A stretch of DNA of 64,000 nucleotides from UBA9926 sp038131595 (GCA_038131595.1 JAYPPR010000003.1:186001-250000), one strand, 5' to 3'; shown: positions 25,317 through 35,077, counted from the first letter of the stretch. Notes: a model not told the origin generated them from the sequence alone. A program made the numbers and translations.

Positions 25317-26600
25317 TCAAGCGCGCTCGTTGAGTGGCACGAACGCTCGCTCGGTGGGGCCCGTGTAGAGCTGTCGGGGTCGACCAATCTTAAATGGCGA
25401 GGAAAGCATTTCAGCCCAGTGCGAGATCCAGCCCGGTGTTCTTCCCAGCGCAAACAGCGCGGTGTACATGGGGGTTGGGATCCCCATAGCCTTGAGTGTA
25501 ATGCCTGAGTAAAAGTCAATGTTGGGGTACAGCTTACGCTCAATGAAATAAGGTTCTTCGCGAGCCATTTTTTCAAGCATGGTGGCAATTTTTAGGAGTG
25601 GCTCGTCCTCAACGCCTTGCTCGGCCAACACAGCATGACAACTCTCTTGCATGACTAGCGCTCTGGGGTCGAAATTTTTGTAGACACGATGACCAAAGCC
25701 CATCAGTTTGAATGGGTCATCTTTGTCTTTTGCTTTCGCAACATACTCGTTGACTTTCTCGACATCGCCTATTTCATTCAGCATGTCGAGTACCGCTTCG
25801 TTAGCTCCTCCATGGGATGGCCCCCATAGTGCGGCAATCCCCGCCGCTATAGCCGCGTATGGATTGCATTCGGTTGACCCTGCCAAGCGCACCGTTGATG
25901 TGGACGCATTTTGCTCGTGGTCAGCATGTAGGATGAAGATGCGATCAAGCGCACTGGCAAGGGTCGGGCTAACCGTGGAAGGTTGCCCTGTTTCTCCAAA
26001 GCACATGTTGAGGAAATTCTCTGCGTATCCGAGCGATGGGTCTGGATCAACGAACGACTTGCCAATCGACTTTCGATAGCTCATTGCAGCAAGTGTCGGT
26101 ACTTTAGCGATCAGCTGCATCGCTGATTCCATGCGGTGATCAGCGTTGTAAATGTCAAGGCCTTCATGGAATAGTGCAGCCAGTCCGCCAACACCTGCGC
26201 AAAGCATGGACATCGGATGTGAGGATGCAGTGAATCCTTCAAAAATTTTTGCGAATTGGCCGTCGATCGGCATTCTTGCATTGATTTCATCTTTGAACTG
26301 ATCCAACGCCGATTGGCTCGGCAGCTCTCCGTGCAGCAGCAGATAGCAAACTTCCAGATGCTCCGCGCCGTTCGCAAGCGCCTCTATGGGATAGCCACGA
26401 TAGGTAAGGACTCCGGCATCACCATCGATGTAGGTAATTTTTGATTCGCAGCTCGCCGTGGAAAGAAAGCCAGGATCGAATGTGAACAAACCTTCGTTGA
26501 TCAGTCCTCGAACGTCCACCACATCTAGACCAGCCGAGGCTTCCAAGACTGGCAGGGCTACGTTCTTTCCGTCGATCGTAATGCTCACATCATGCTTCAT
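25317..26600 (-). CDS. gltA: Citrate synthase
   Basis: A 427-residue type II, NADH-sensitive-length citrate synthase that condenses oxaloacetate and acetyl-CoA. The catalytic motifs are present: LHADHEQNASTSTVRLAGS near residues 229-247, GPSHGGANEAVLDML with the first His near 265 and GFGHRVYKNFDPRA with the second His near 306. The enzyme is cytoplasmic and is the entry step of the TCA cycle. It is divergent from sdhCDAB across a 622-bp spacer that holds two repeat arrays. This gltA/sdh arrangement is common in gammaproteobacteria. Confidence 0.96.
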   Translation of the reverse strand: MKHDVSITIDGKNVALPVLEASAGLDVVDVRGLINEGLFTFDPGFLSTASCESKITYIDGDAGVLTYRGYPIEALANGAEHLEVCYLLLHGELPSQSALDQFKDEINARMPIDGQFAKIFEGFTASSHPMSMLCAGVGGLAALFHEGLDIYNADHRMESAMQLIAKVPTLAAMSYRKSIGKSFVDPDPSLGYAENFLNMCFGETGQPSTVSPTLASALDRIFILHADHEQNASTSTVRLAGSTECNPYAAIAAGIAALWGPSHGGANEAVLDMLNEIGDVEKVNEYVAKAKDKDDPFKLMGFGHRVYKNFDPRALVMQESCHAVLAEQGVEDEPLLKIATMLEKMAREEPYFIERKLYPNIDFYSGITLKAMGIPTPMYTALFALGRTPGWISHWAEMLSSPFKIGRPRQLYTGPTERAFVPLNERA

Positions 26601-26613
26601 AATTTCAGTTCAC

Positions 26614-26651
26614 TTTTTTACTGTTATGGCAGTTTTTTACTGTTATGGCAG
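26614..26651. repeat. Exact 19-bp tandem duplication in the gltA leader
   Basis: TTTTTTACTGTTATGGCAG occurs twice in a row, base for base, at 26614-26632 and 26633-26651. It begins 14 bp upstream of the gltA ATG, so it is in its leader or promoter. Confidence 0.93.
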
Positions 26652-26691
26652 AAGGCGTGGGTAACCACCGAGGCACTGCTTCTCACAGTCA

Positions 26692-26751
26692 AGCTCTTAT
26701 TAGTTCAGCTTGTACTAGCTAAGTTTGTACTAGCTGGGCTTTAACTCGTTA
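26692..26751. repeat. Degenerate 15-bp tandem array, 4 copies
   Basis: Units of exactly 15 bp follow one another: AGCTCTTATTAGTTC, AGCTTGTACTAGCTA, AGTTTGTACTAGCTG and GGCTTTAACTCGTTA. The middle two differ at three positions. Confidence 0.78.
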
Positions 26752-27222
26752 ACCGCCGCTTGTGCTTGTTTGCTGGGTTCAGCAGAGCTGATCGCTGAAT
26801 CTCCGTTTCATTTTGCGCTCTAAATCAGCCGCGCATTAGCTCTCATTTCGCGCTTACAAACGAGTCCCCACTCGCCCAGCGAGAGCGATCAATCTAAGCA
26901 AAAGGGCCTCACGCTGTAAACCCCGTCTCGGCAATCGGGAAGATCTTTTTGCGTTTGTTTTTTTTGGGTCAAAACCCTATCATGGCGCGGCGTCCGACGC
27001 CGTCCAGATCTGGTCCAGGAACTGCCCTTGTTCGGCGGGTTCTATCAGCCACGAGGCATGGTGGGGCGCGGTTGCAAACTCAGCTCCGTAGGTGGGGCTG
27101 GCAGTGATTGCTACAGAGGATGGGCACAGGGAAGCGAAGTGCACATGCTCAATCCAGCAAGCAAACGTCACCGCCTGACCGAATCCTACGTGGGTAGTCA
27201 AAAGCTTGAAGGGAGATCGGCT

Positions 27223-27609
27223 TTGAAAAAAAACGCTAGACCAATCAACGTCGGGATTGGTGACTTACTGCAATTTAGCTGGCCGTTAACTGCGCTAACC
27301 TCCATTACCCATCGAATCGCTGGCGTCGCTCTGTTCGTTGCCTTTGGTTTTGCACTGTATGCACTCGAGCAATCGCTGGGTTCTGCCGAAGGGTTTGCGC
27401 AAGTGCAAATGATGCTCGCCGGGCCCGTTGCGAAAGGGATTCTTTGGATTAGTCTTGCCGCGTTGATCTATCACTTTGTGGCCGGAATCAAGCATCTGTT
27501 GCTGGATGGCAGTGATGCTGAATCGTTGGAAGTGGGTCGCGCCGCTGCGATGACGACCATCGCGGTATCCGTTTTGCTCATCGCTCTCATGAGCTACTGG
27601 GTCATCTAG
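27223..27609 (+). CDS. sdhC: Succinate dehydrogenase cytochrome b556 subunit
   Basis: A 128-residue membrane anchor of complex II. The open frame extends upstream to 27028, but the SdhC family begins with a KKxRPxN segment, found here right after a TTG at 27223 with a GGGAG site 8 bp before it. Key features are the quinone-site Ser-Ile-x-His-Arg (SITHRIAGVALF) near residues 27-38, three transmembrane helices and the haem-ligand His region IYHFVAGIKHLLLD. It anchors SdhAB in the inner membrane and passes electrons to ubiquinone. It is the first gene of sdhCDAB. Confidence 0.92.
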   Translation: MKKNARPINVGIGDLLQFSWPLTALTSITHRIAGVALFVAFGFALYALEQSLGSAEGFAQVQMMLAGPVAKGILWISLAALIYHFVAGIKHLLLDGSDAESLEVGRAAAMTTIAVSVLLIALMSYWVI

Positions 27610-27640
27610 TCGAATCGTCGACACGTAACAAGGAGAAGAG

Positions 27641-28009
27641 ATGGTTACGCAAGTTACAAGTTTTTCCAGAAACGGCGTCGGTGATTGGTATCTACAACGA
27701 ACATCATCCGTTGTCATCGCGATTTATACCGTGCTTCTTGTGGGCATCATTATCATGACGCCCGACTGGACATTCGAACGATGGCAGGCGCTCTTCGACG
27801 CTACCTGGATGAAAATAGCAACACTGCTCGCTATTGTGGCGACCTGCGTTCACGCCTGGATCGGTATGTGGACGATTGGCACCGACTATCTTCGCGGTCG
27901 AACCATGGGTCCCAAAGGCGACTCCCTGCGCTCGATTTATCAATTGGTATGTATCTTAGCGATCCTCAGTTATTTGATCTGGGGAATTCAGATTTTATGG
28001 GGTAACTGA
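27641..28009 (+). CDS. sdhD: Succinate dehydrogenase hydrophobic anchor subunit
   Basis: A 122-residue, three-helix membrane anchor. The N-terminal GVGDWYLQRTSSVVIAIYTV and the central VHAWIGMWTIGTDYLR (quinone- and haem-side region, near residues 68-83) are characteristic of SdhD. A good AAGGAGAAG ribosome-binding site precedes the ATG. It lies 31 bp after sdhC and 2 bp before sdhA. Confidence 0.93.
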   Translation: MVTQVTSFSRNGVGDWYLQRTSSVVIAIYTVLLVGIIIMTPDWTFERWQALFDATWMKIATLLAIVATCVHAWIGMWTIGTDYLRGRTMGPKGDSLRSIYQLVCILAILSYLIWGIQILWGN

Positions 28010-28011
28010 GT

Positions 28012-29784
28012 ATGTCTGATCTAGCAACCTTAGAATTTGATGCCATCATCGTTGGCGGTGGTGGCTCAGGGCTGCGAGCCGCGCTTCAGCTTGCCCAGTC
28101 TGGTCATAAAACGGCGGTGGTATCCAAGGTATTCCCAACCCGCTCTCATACAGTATCCGCGCAGGGCGGTATCACCTGCGCCATCGCCAGCGAGGATCCT
28201 AACGACGACTGGCGCTGGCACATGTATGACACCGTTAAAGGGTCCGATTACATTGGCGATCAAGACGCGATTGAGTACATGTGTAGCGTCGGACCAGAAG
28301 CCGTGTTTGAGCTCGAACACATGGGATTGCCCTTCTCTCGAAAGGACAATGGACGGATTTACCAAAGGCCGTTCGGCGGACAGAGTAAAGATTTTGGCAA
28401 CGGTGGGCAGGCGGCAAGAACTTGCGCGGCTGCTGATCGAACAGGTCACGCGTTGCTGCACACGTTATTTCAAGGGAACTTAAAGGCAGGCTCAACATTC
28501 TTCAATGAATGGTTCGCAGTAGACCTCGTTAAGAATGCTGATGGCGCGGTCACCGGCGTCATTGCCATTTGCATGGAGACTGGCGAAGTCCACTACATCA
28601 AGTCAAAGGCCACTGTGCTCGCGACTGGCGGCGCCGGGAGAATCTACGCATCTACCACTAACGCATTGATGAATACCGGAGATGGCACGGGCATGGCACT
28701 TCGAGCAGGCTATGTCATGCAAGACATGGAAATGTGGCAGTTCCATCCCACGGGTATTGCGGGCGCCGGAACCTTAGTGACCGAAGGATGCCGAGGGGAA
28801 GGTGGTTACCTCATCAATAAAGATGGCGAACGCTTTATGGAGCGTTACGCGCCCAACGCGAAGGATCTTGCCGGTCGAGATGTCGTCGCCCGAAGCATGG
28901 TGCTTGAAATTCTCGAGGGTAGGGGCGCTGGCCCTGATGGCGATCACGTGCTGCTGAAGCTGGATCACCTTGGTGAGGACATCTTGCATTCACGACTCCC
29001 TGGGATCGTTGAATTGTCAAAGACCTTCGCTCACGTTGATCCTGTCAAAGAACCGATCCCTGTTGTGCCCACTTGCCATTACATGATGGGCGGGCTGCCA
29101 ACCAATATTCACGGACAAGCGGTCACTAGAAATAGCCAAGGCGAGGACGAGCCTGTGCCAGGCCTATTCGCTGTAGGCGAGGCGGCTTGCGTGTCAGTTC
29201 ACGGAGCTAATCGTTTGGGTGGAAACTCGCTCCTTGATCTGGTTGTCTTCGGCCGCGCGGCTGGCATCTACATCAACGAAGCATTGAACCAGGGCGTAAG
29301 CATCAGTGAGTCGAGCGAGACTGATATCGATGAAGCGACCGTCCGATTGCAGCGTTGGAATAATTCCGAGCAAGGCGAATCGCCGACCGAACTGAAGAAA
29401 GAACTGCAAGCCTGCATGCAGCTCAATTTCGGCGTGTTTAGAAAAGAAGGACCCATGCAGGAGGGCATCAAGAAGCTCGAAGAGCTCAGAGAGAGAATTG
29501 GTAACGCCCACCTTCAAGATAAGTCTCAAGCATTCAACACGGCCCGTTTAGAAGCATTGGAGCTTGATAACTTGCTAGAGATCGCTGAAGCCACTGCAGT
29601 GAGTGCGGAAGGTAGAAAAGAGAGTCGGGGTGCGCACGCTCGAGACGACTACCAAGAGCGAGACGATGATAACTGGCTCGCTCACTCGATTTATGATCCT
29701 AAGGACAAATCGCTCAGCAAGCGAAACGTAAATTTTGAACCCAAAACGATGGAACGTTTTGAGCCAAAAGCTCGCCACTACTAG
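28012..29784 (+). CDS. sdhA: Succinate dehydrogenase flavoprotein subunit
   Basis: A 590-residue catalytic subunit that oxidises succinate to fumarate at the inner face of the membrane. The FAD-binding GGGGSGLRAALQLA is at residues 15-28. The covalent-FAD His is in RSHTVSAQGGI near residue 44. The substrate-site stretches QFHPTGIAGAGTLVTEGCRGEGG and HYMMGGLPTNIHGQ follow, then a C-terminal Fe-S-contact region with RDDYQERDDDNWLAHS. It is full length, with operon spacing of 2 bp from sdhD and 97 bp to sdhB. Confidence 0.97.
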   Translation: MSDLATLEFDAIIVGGGGSGLRAALQLAQSGHKTAVVSKVFPTRSHTVSAQGGITCAIASEDPNDDWRWHMYDTVKGSDYIGDQDAIEYMCSVGPEAVFELEHMGLPFSRKDNGRIYQRPFGGQSKDFGNGGQAARTCAAADRTGHALLHTLFQGNLKAGSTFFNEWFAVDLVKNADGAVTGVIAICMETGEVHYIKSKATVLATGGAGRIYASTTNALMNTGDGTGMALRAGYVMQDMEMWQFHPTGIAGAGTLVTEGCRGEGGYLINKDGERFMERYAPNAKDLAGRDVVARSMVLEILEGRGAGPDGDHVLLKLDHLGEDILHSRLPGIVELSKTFAHVDPVKEPIPVVPTCHYMMGGLPTNIHGQAVTRNSQGEDEPVPGLFAVGEAACVSVHGANRLGGNSLLDLVVFGRAAGIYINEALNQGVSISESSETDIDEATVRLQRWNNSEQGESPTELKKELQACMQLNFGVFRKEGPMQEGIKKLEELRERIGNAHLQDKSQAFNTARLEALELDNLLEIAEATAVSAEGRKESRGAHARDDYQERDDDNWLAHSIYDPKDKSLSKRNVNFEPKTMERFEPKARHY

Positions 29785-29881
29785 GGCTATTGAGAACCTG
29801 AGGTGGCGTGATAATCCCAGAGTGATCCCGATTACGAGGATCGCAAACGGGGTTTTGAGATTGATGAGAAGGAACTGAGCC

Positions 29882-30586
29882 ATGCAAGTGAGTGTTTACC
29901 GCTTTAACCCTGAAACCGACGATCGTCCCTACATGAAGGACTATACGGTTGAGATCCCTGAGGGTCGTGATTTGATGGTGCTTGACGTCATGGCGCTGAT
30001 AAAAGAGCAGGATCCGTCCGTGACATACCGAAGATCCTGCCGCGAGGGCGTTTGTGGCTCGGACGGGGTTAACATGAACGGTAAAAACGGCCTGGCCTGC
30101 ATTACGCCCGTCTCTGAGGTCGCCAAAGGCGGCAAGCTCAAACTAAGACCGCTCCCCGGTTTACCTGTGATTCGGGATCTTATCGTGGATATGGAACAGT
30201 TCTATGAGAACTACCGCAGAGTCGAGCCTTATCTACAGAACGACAGTTTGCCCCCGACTAAAGAACGACTTCAATCGCCAGAAGATCGCGAAAAACTAGA
30301 TGGTCTGTATGAATGCATCTTGTGTGCTTGCTGCTCAACCTCCTGCCCCAGTTTCTGGTGGAACCCAGACAAGTTCATAGGTCCTGCAGGACTGCTTCAG
30401 GCCTATCGGTTCATCGCAGACAGTCGAGACACCGCGACGGAGGAAAGACTCTCCAACTTGGAGGATCCCTTTAGCGTCTTTCGGTGCCGCGGCATCATGA
30501 ATTGTGTGAGCGTTTGCCCTAAGGGATTGAACCCAACTCGAGCGATCGGCCACATAAGAACAATGTTGCTCGATAGAGCGGTCTAA
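29882..30586 (+). CDS. sdhB: Succinate dehydrogenase iron-sulfur subunit
   Basis: A 234-residue electron-transfer subunit. The [2Fe-2S] ligands are in CREGVCGSDGVNMNGKNGLAC near residues 54-74. The [4Fe-4S] and [3Fe-4S] clusters are held by CILCACCSTSCPSFWW and CRGIMNCVSVCPKGLNP in the C-terminal ferredoxin-like domain. It bridges SdhA to the SdhCD anchor. It is the last gene of sdhCDAB, followed by an 80-bp spacer with a promoter-like sequence before sucA. Confidence 0.97.
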   Translation: MQVSVYRFNPETDDRPYMKDYTVEIPEGRDLMVLDVMALIKEQDPSVTYRRSCREGVCGSDGVNMNGKNGLACITPVSEVAKGGKLKLRPLPGLPVIRDLIVDMEQFYENYRRVEPYLQNDSLPPTKERLQSPEDREKLDGLYECILCACCSTSCPSFWWNPDKFIGPAGLLQAYRFIADSRDTATEERLSNLEDPFSVFRCRGIMNCVSVCPKGLNPTRAIGHIRTMLLDRAV

Positions 30587-30610
30587 AGTATCGACAGGTT
30601 CGCGAAATAG

Positions 30611-30638
30611 TTGGGGCTATCCTGCGGGCCGGTACAAT
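30611..30638 (+). promoter_or_regulatory. Possible sigma-70 promoter for sucA
   Basis: A TTGGGG hexamer at 30611-30616 and a TACAAT hexamer at 30633-30638 are 16 bp apart, 28 bp upstream of the sucA ATG. The -10 is a good match and the -35 a fair one. It would let sucA be expressed apart from read-through of sdhCDAB. Confidence 0.4.
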
Positions 30639-30665
30639 ATGCGCCTTCACTTAGGGTGATCGCTC

Positions 30666-33530
30666 ATGAGCTCAAAATCCATGGCCGAGCTTTGGCAATC
30701 AAGCCATATCTCAGGCGGCAACAGCGCTTACGTAGAATCCATTTTTGAAGAATTTCTTCAGGATCCAACGTCCTGCCCCGAGCCGTGGAAATCTTACTTT
30801 GAAAACCTGCCCCAGTTGCAGGTGGACAGTCCTGACGATCTATCTCACGCTACAGTTCGCGATCACTTCCTTCTCCTAGCTAAAAACCAATCTCGTGTTG
30901 TTCCAGCGTCAGCCTCTTCTGTATCGGCCCAGCATGAAAGAAAACAATTCGCGGTGGGTGAACTCATCAACGCCTATCGACGACGTGGTCATCTAAAAGC
31001 CAGTTTGGATCCCCTCGGGTTGGCTGAGAGACAGGCCGTGCCTTCCTTGGAACTTGGCTTTCATGGTTTGTCTCAAGCCGATATCGACACGCGGTTTCAG
31101 GTGGGCTCACTCAGAATGGATCAGACCGAGGCAAGCCTCGGTGAGATCATCACCGTGCTAGAGGGAACTTATTGCGGTGCCATCGGTGCAGAGTTCATGC
31201 ACATCACGGATCAAATCGAGCAAAGTTGGGTCCAAGAGCGGATGGAGACGACGCAGACCCGGCCTTACTACGGGCATGGAACCCGGCGACGGCTGCTTGA
31301 TCGCATCTTGGCTGCAGAGGGCTTGGAGCAATATCTCGGTAAAAAGTATCCAGGGACGAAGCGTTTTGGTCTCGAGGGGGCTGAAACCTTCATTTGTTGT
31401 TTGGCGGAATTGATTCATCGTGCCGGCTCAAATGGTGTCAAAGAGGCAGTCATCGGTATGGCGCATCGAGGGCGTCTCAACGTGCTGGTTAATCTGTTGG
31501 GCAAAGACCCCGGTGAATTATTTGATGAGTTTGAGGGTCGGTACGAGGGTGATGCCACATCTTCTGGTGATGTGAAATATCACCAGGGATTTTCCTCCAA
31601 TCTCATGACGCCTGGTGGAGAGATGCATTTGGCGCTGGGATTTAACCCCAGTCATCTTGAAATTGCTGCACCAGTGATCGAGGGATCGGTTCGCGCGCGA
31701 ATGGATCGCCGAGGAGATGTAGCGGGCGATCAAGTCTTAGCCATCAATGTTCATGGTGATGCCGCGTTTGCAGGCCAGGGTGTGGTGATGGAAACCTTTC
31801 AGATGTCACAGACCCGTGGCTTCTATACAGGCGGTACGATCCACATCATCATTAACAACCAGATTGGCTACACCACCAGTAAGCAGGTGGATGCTCGTTC
31901 GACGCATTACTGCACGGAAGTGGCCAAGATGATTCAGGCGCCGATTTTCCACGTGAATGCCGATGAGCCGGAATCAGTACTGTTTGTGTCCCAACTCGCT
32001 CTCGACTATCGGATGAAATTTCGCAAAGACGTGATCATCGATATCGTTTGTTACCGCCGCAGAGGGCACAACGAGGGCGATGAGCCAGCGATCACGCAGC
32101 CATTGATGTATGAAAAAATACGTGCTCATCCCACTGTTCTGAGCCAATACTCGCAAGCATTGATTCAGGCAGGTGCCATTGAGTTGGCGGAGTACGAGCG
32201 CAGGATCCTCGCTTACCGAGATGCGCTTGATGAGGGTAGTGCAGTCGCGTGGGACTATTTGCAGGAACCTGACACGTCGCTGTATGTGGACTGGTCATCC
32301 CATCTCAATGCCAGTCGCGAGGAATCGGTGGACACCTCGTTTGAGGCCAGTCGATTCGAGGAGCTTGGCGCTGCACTGCTTCAGCTACCGGCAGGGTTCA
32401 AACCTCATCGTCAGGTTAAGCGCATTTTGGATGAGCGTGAGCGGATGAATCGGGGCGAGCAGGCGCTGAACTGGGGGTTTGCCGAAAATATGGCGTATGC
32501 CACGTTGTTGGATCAAGGCTTTCATATTCGGTTAACGGGTCAAGATGTGGGTCGCGGCACCTTTGCCCACCGTCATGCGGTGCTCCACGATCAATTGACA
32601 GGCGATGCATTGACGCCGCTTCAAACGCTCCGTGCAGATGGCGAATTTAATCTCTTTGATTCTCTCCTGTCCGAAGAGGCGGTGTTGGCGTTCGAATACG
32701 GTTACTCGCAGACCAGCCCTCGAACACTAGTGGTTTGGGAAGCGCAGTTCGGAGACTTTGCCAATGGCGCCCAAGTGGTGATCGATCAGTTCATTACGAG
32801 TGGCGAGCAAAAGTGGGGTCGTTTGTCTGGTTTAACCATGCTTTTACCTCATGGCTATGAGGGTGCAGGACCGGAGCATTCATCTGCCCGACTGGAGCGT
32901 TACCTTCAACTTTGTGCTGAGCACAATATCCAGGTCTGCGTGCCAAGCACCCCAGCGCAAATTTTCCATCTTTTGCGGCGCCAGATGTTGAGTTCAGTCA
33001 GAAAGCCATTGGTGATCATGTCCCCGAAGAGTTTGCTCCGACATCCTGAAGCAGTGTCGGACAGGACCGAGCTTACGAACGGTGGATTTGAAACGGTGTT
33101 AGCAGACAACGAAGCTAACGAGCATCCAGACCTGATCGAAAGATTGGTGCTCTGCAGCGGCAAGGTTTACTACGATCTGTTAGAAGCGCGGGCTGCGGCC
33201 GATCTGAGGGCTGTGGGGATACTGCGGATCGAGCAGCTCTACCCTTTCCCAGAGCAAGGTCTCAGCGAAAAACTAACGGCCTTCTCTAACATCAAGGAAG
33301 TAGTGTGGTGCCAAGAAGAGCCAATGAATCAGGGTGCTTGGTACAGCAGTCAACATCACATGCGGCGAGTGCTTCGAGCGCACTACCCGGACTCTCATTT
33401 AGCCTACGCAGGACGCAGAGCATCAGCAGCGGCCGCGGCTGGGCACATGGGGCTCCATTTAGAGCAGCAAAAGGCGCTGATCGAGGAGGCGTTAACAGGT
33501 GTCGGGGACAGCGATTATGACGGAGTATGA
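30666..33530 (+). CDS. sucA: 2-oxoglutarate dehydrogenase E1 component
   Basis: A 954-residue thiamine-diphosphate enzyme, close to the 933 residues of E. coli. The N-terminal tail SSHISGGNSAYVESIFEEF docks to E2. The ThDP domain has RFGLEGAETFICCLAELIHRAG, GMAHRGRLNVLVNLLGK and GDAAFAGQGVVMETFQMSQ. The transketolase-like domain has GQDVGRGTFAHRHAVLHDQ. It decarboxylates 2-oxoglutarate and passes succinyl groups to the SucB lipoyl arm. An unusually long 311-bp gap follows before sucB. Confidence 0.97.
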   Translation: MSSKSMAELWQSSHISGGNSAYVESIFEEFLQDPTSCPEPWKSYFENLPQLQVDSPDDLSHATVRDHFLLLAKNQSRVVPASASSVSAQHERKQFAVGELINAYRRRGHLKASLDPLGLAERQAVPSLELGFHGLSQADIDTRFQVGSLRMDQTEASLGEIITVLEGTYCGAIGAEFMHITDQIEQSWVQERMETTQTRPYYGHGTRRRLLDRILAAEGLEQYLGKKYPGTKRFGLEGAETFICCLAELIHRAGSNGVKEAVIGMAHRGRLNVLVNLLGKDPGELFDEFEGRYEGDATSSGDVKYHQGFSSNLMTPGGEMHLALGFNPSHLEIAAPVIEGSVRARMDRRGDVAGDQVLAINVHGDAAFAGQGVVMETFQMSQTRGFYTGGTIHIIINNQIGYTTSKQVDARSTHYCTEVAKMIQAPIFHVNADEPESVLFVSQLALDYRMKFRKDVIIDIVCYRRRGHNEGDEPAITQPLMYEKIRAHPTVLSQYSQALIQAGAIELAEYERRILAYRDALDEGSAVAWDYLQEPDTSLYVDWSSHLNASREESVDTSFEASRFEELGAALLQLPAGFKPHRQVKRILDERERMNRGEQALNWGFAENMAYATLLDQGFHIRLTGQDVGRGTFAHRHAVLHDQLTGDALTPLQTLRADGEFNLFDSLLSEEAVLAFEYGYSQTSPRTLVVWEAQFGDFANGAQVVIDQFITSGEQKWGRLSGLTMLLPHGYEGAGPEHSSARLERYLQLCAEHNIQVCVPSTPAQIFHLLRRQMLSSVRKPLVIMSPKSLLRHPEAVSDRTELTNGGFETVLADNEANEHPDLIERLVLCSGKVYYDLLEARAAADLRAVGILRIEQLYPFPEQGLSEKLTAFSNIKEVVWCQEEPMNQGAWYSSQHHMRRVLRAHYPDSHLAYAGRRASAAAAAGHMGLHLEQQKALIEEALTGVGDSDYDGV

Positions 33531-33841
33531 GGGTCGTGTTGCCGGCAATTGATGGAGGCCAGGGATTGGCGTCGGTGTGACGAGTATTCGCACACAACGC
33601 GGATGAAGCTGACGCCGATCATGTGAGCAAAGGGAATTTCCGCGGAGGAGTAAGGGTCAGATAGGGCAAATCAAACAGCCAGGCATACAGTGGGAGTTAA
33701 ACGCTGGTGCGTGGTGCGGAAAGCGGGCTGGCAGAAAACAAGGGGTCCAATGGCGCCGAGTAAAGAGAGCTGGCTCGGGTAAACAATGAGTCGCCGATTG
33801 GGTGAGCAGGCAGCGAGAGTAAAGCGAGAGTAAAAAGAAAG
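33531..33841. other. Gene-free sucA-sucB spacer
   Basis: A 311-bp purine-rich spacer where homologous operons usually have only a few bases to tens of bases. No supported gene lies on either strand. It ends in an 11-bp duplication immediately before the sucB ribosome-binding site. I cannot see a convincing promoter or terminator. Confidence 0.6.
33814..33835. repeat. Exact 11-bp tandem duplication upstream of sucB
   Basis: GCGAGAGTAAA is repeated exactly at 33814-33824 and 33825-33835, 6 bp before the sucB ATG. The duplication makes up the region just upstream of the AAGAAAG-like ribosome-binding site. Confidence 0.85.
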
Positions 33842-35068
33842 ATGGACATTAAAGCACCGGTATTCCCCGAATCCATCAATGATGGTGAGGTAGCAACCTG
33901 GCATGTTGAGCCAGGAGAGCGGGTCTCACGTGATCAGGTTCTAGTCGATATCGAAACGGACAAAGTGGTCCTCGAGGTTGTCGCGCCAGCGGACGGCGCA
34001 GTAACAGAGATCGTTAAAAAGGTCGGTGACGTCGTGACGTCTGAGGAGTTGCTGGCTCGCTTTGAGGAGGGTGCTGGTTCCGTAGCGCAAGCTATTAAGC
34101 CTAGTACAGAGACGAATCCTGAAGAGAGTGGGGTGGCCGATGAGGGCGAGGCTGTGAGTCGGCCTGCGAGCCCATCGGCTAGAAAGTTAGCGAAGGAGTC
34201 GGGGATATCGCTCACCAGCATTGATGGCAGTGGCAAGGGTGGACTGATCACGAAAGACGATGTGCTTCGCGAAGTTGCTGATGCCCAGGATATTGGTCAA
34301 AAAGCCTCTGAAGCGTCCGCAATCGAAGCACCTGAGGCCAGTCCAGTGGTGCAAAACAGCGCCGATCGCATCGAACGTCGTGTACCGATGACTCGGCTTC
34401 GAGCGACGATCGCGAAACGGATGGTTGAAGCTCAGCAAACGGCGGCAATGCTGACAACCTTTAACGAGGTTGATATGACGGGCATCATGGAGTTGCGCGC
34501 TCGGTATAAGGACGCATTTCAGGCGGCTCACAATGGCACCCGGCTGGGCTTTATGTCGTTTTTTGTACGAGCGTCTACTGAAGCCCTAAAGCGTTTTCCA
34601 GCCGTGAATGCCTCCATCGATCAAAACGATATTGTGTATCACGGGTATCAAGACATTGGGGTTGCGGTCTCGTCTGACCGTGGGCTCGTGGTGCCCGTCA
34701 TTCGTGATGCGGATAGCTTGTCGCTCGCTGAAATTGAGGATCAGATTCGCATCTATGGAGAGAAAGCGAGAGATGGGAAGTTAGGCATTGATGAGATGAC
34801 GGGCGGCACGTTCACGATCTCAAATGGCGGAGTGTTTGGATCACTCCTCTCAACCCCAATTTTGAACCCACCGCAGACTGCAGTACTGGGTATGCACAAA
34901 ATTCAAGAACGTCCAGTAGCGGTGAACGGCGAGGTTGTCATTAGACCCATGATGTACCTGGCGCTCTCTTACGATCACCGGTTGATTGACGGACAAGAGG
35001 CAGTTCGATTTTTGGTGACGATTAAAGACTTTTTGGAAGAGCCAGCACGCATTCTGTTGGATATCTAG
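33842..35068 (+). CDS. sucB: Dihydrolipoyl succinyltransferase (2-oxoglutarate dehydrogenase E2)
   Basis: A 408-residue E2. One N-terminal lipoyl domain has the lipoylated Lys41 in DIETDKVVLEV. A Pro/Glu-rich linker and a peripheral-subunit-binding domain (SPSARKLAKESGISLTSIDGSGKGGLITKDDV, near residues 112-143) follow. The catalytic domain has its active site HRLIDG, with His379 and Asp383. The domain order is standard for SucB. It forms the 24-mer core of the 2-oxoglutarate dehydrogenase complex. Confidence 0.96.
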   Translation: MDIKAPVFPESINDGEVATWHVEPGERVSRDQVLVDIETDKVVLEVVAPADGAVTEIVKKVGDVVTSEELLARFEEGAGSVAQAIKPSTETNPEESGVADEGEAVSRPASPSARKLAKESGISLTSIDGSGKGGLITKDDVLREVADAQDIGQKASEASAIEAPEASPVVQNSADRIERRVPMTRLRATIAKRMVEAQQTAAMLTTFNEVDMTGIMELRARYKDAFQAAHNGTRLGFMSFFVRASTEALKRFPAVNASIDQNDIVYHGYQDIGVAVSSDRGLVVPVIRDADSLSLAEIEDQIRIYGEKARDGKLGIDEMTGGTFTISNGGVFGSLLSTPILNPPQTAVLGMHKIQERPVAVNGEVVIRPMMYLALSYDHRLIDGQEAVRFLVTIKDFLEEPARILLDI

Positions 35069-35077
35069 GGGAAGAGG

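Larger units (their letters stand above)
26601..27222. other. Divergent gltA/sdhC regulatory spacer
   Basis: About 620 bp between the gltA and sdhC starts. It holds an exact 19-bp tandem duplication in the gltA leader (26614-26651), a 15-bp-period array (26692-26751), and a T-rich stretch at about 26945-26970. The promoters of both operons must lie here, but I cannot point to a convincing -35/-10 pair. An open frame joined to sdhC from 27028 has no family similarity I recognise and starts well before the true SdhC N-terminus. Confidence 0.7.

Noticed and set aside
25180..25368. Plus-strand frame with a hydrophobic stretch near gltA
   Set aside because: It overlaps the gltA 3' end, has no ribosome-binding site and no family match.
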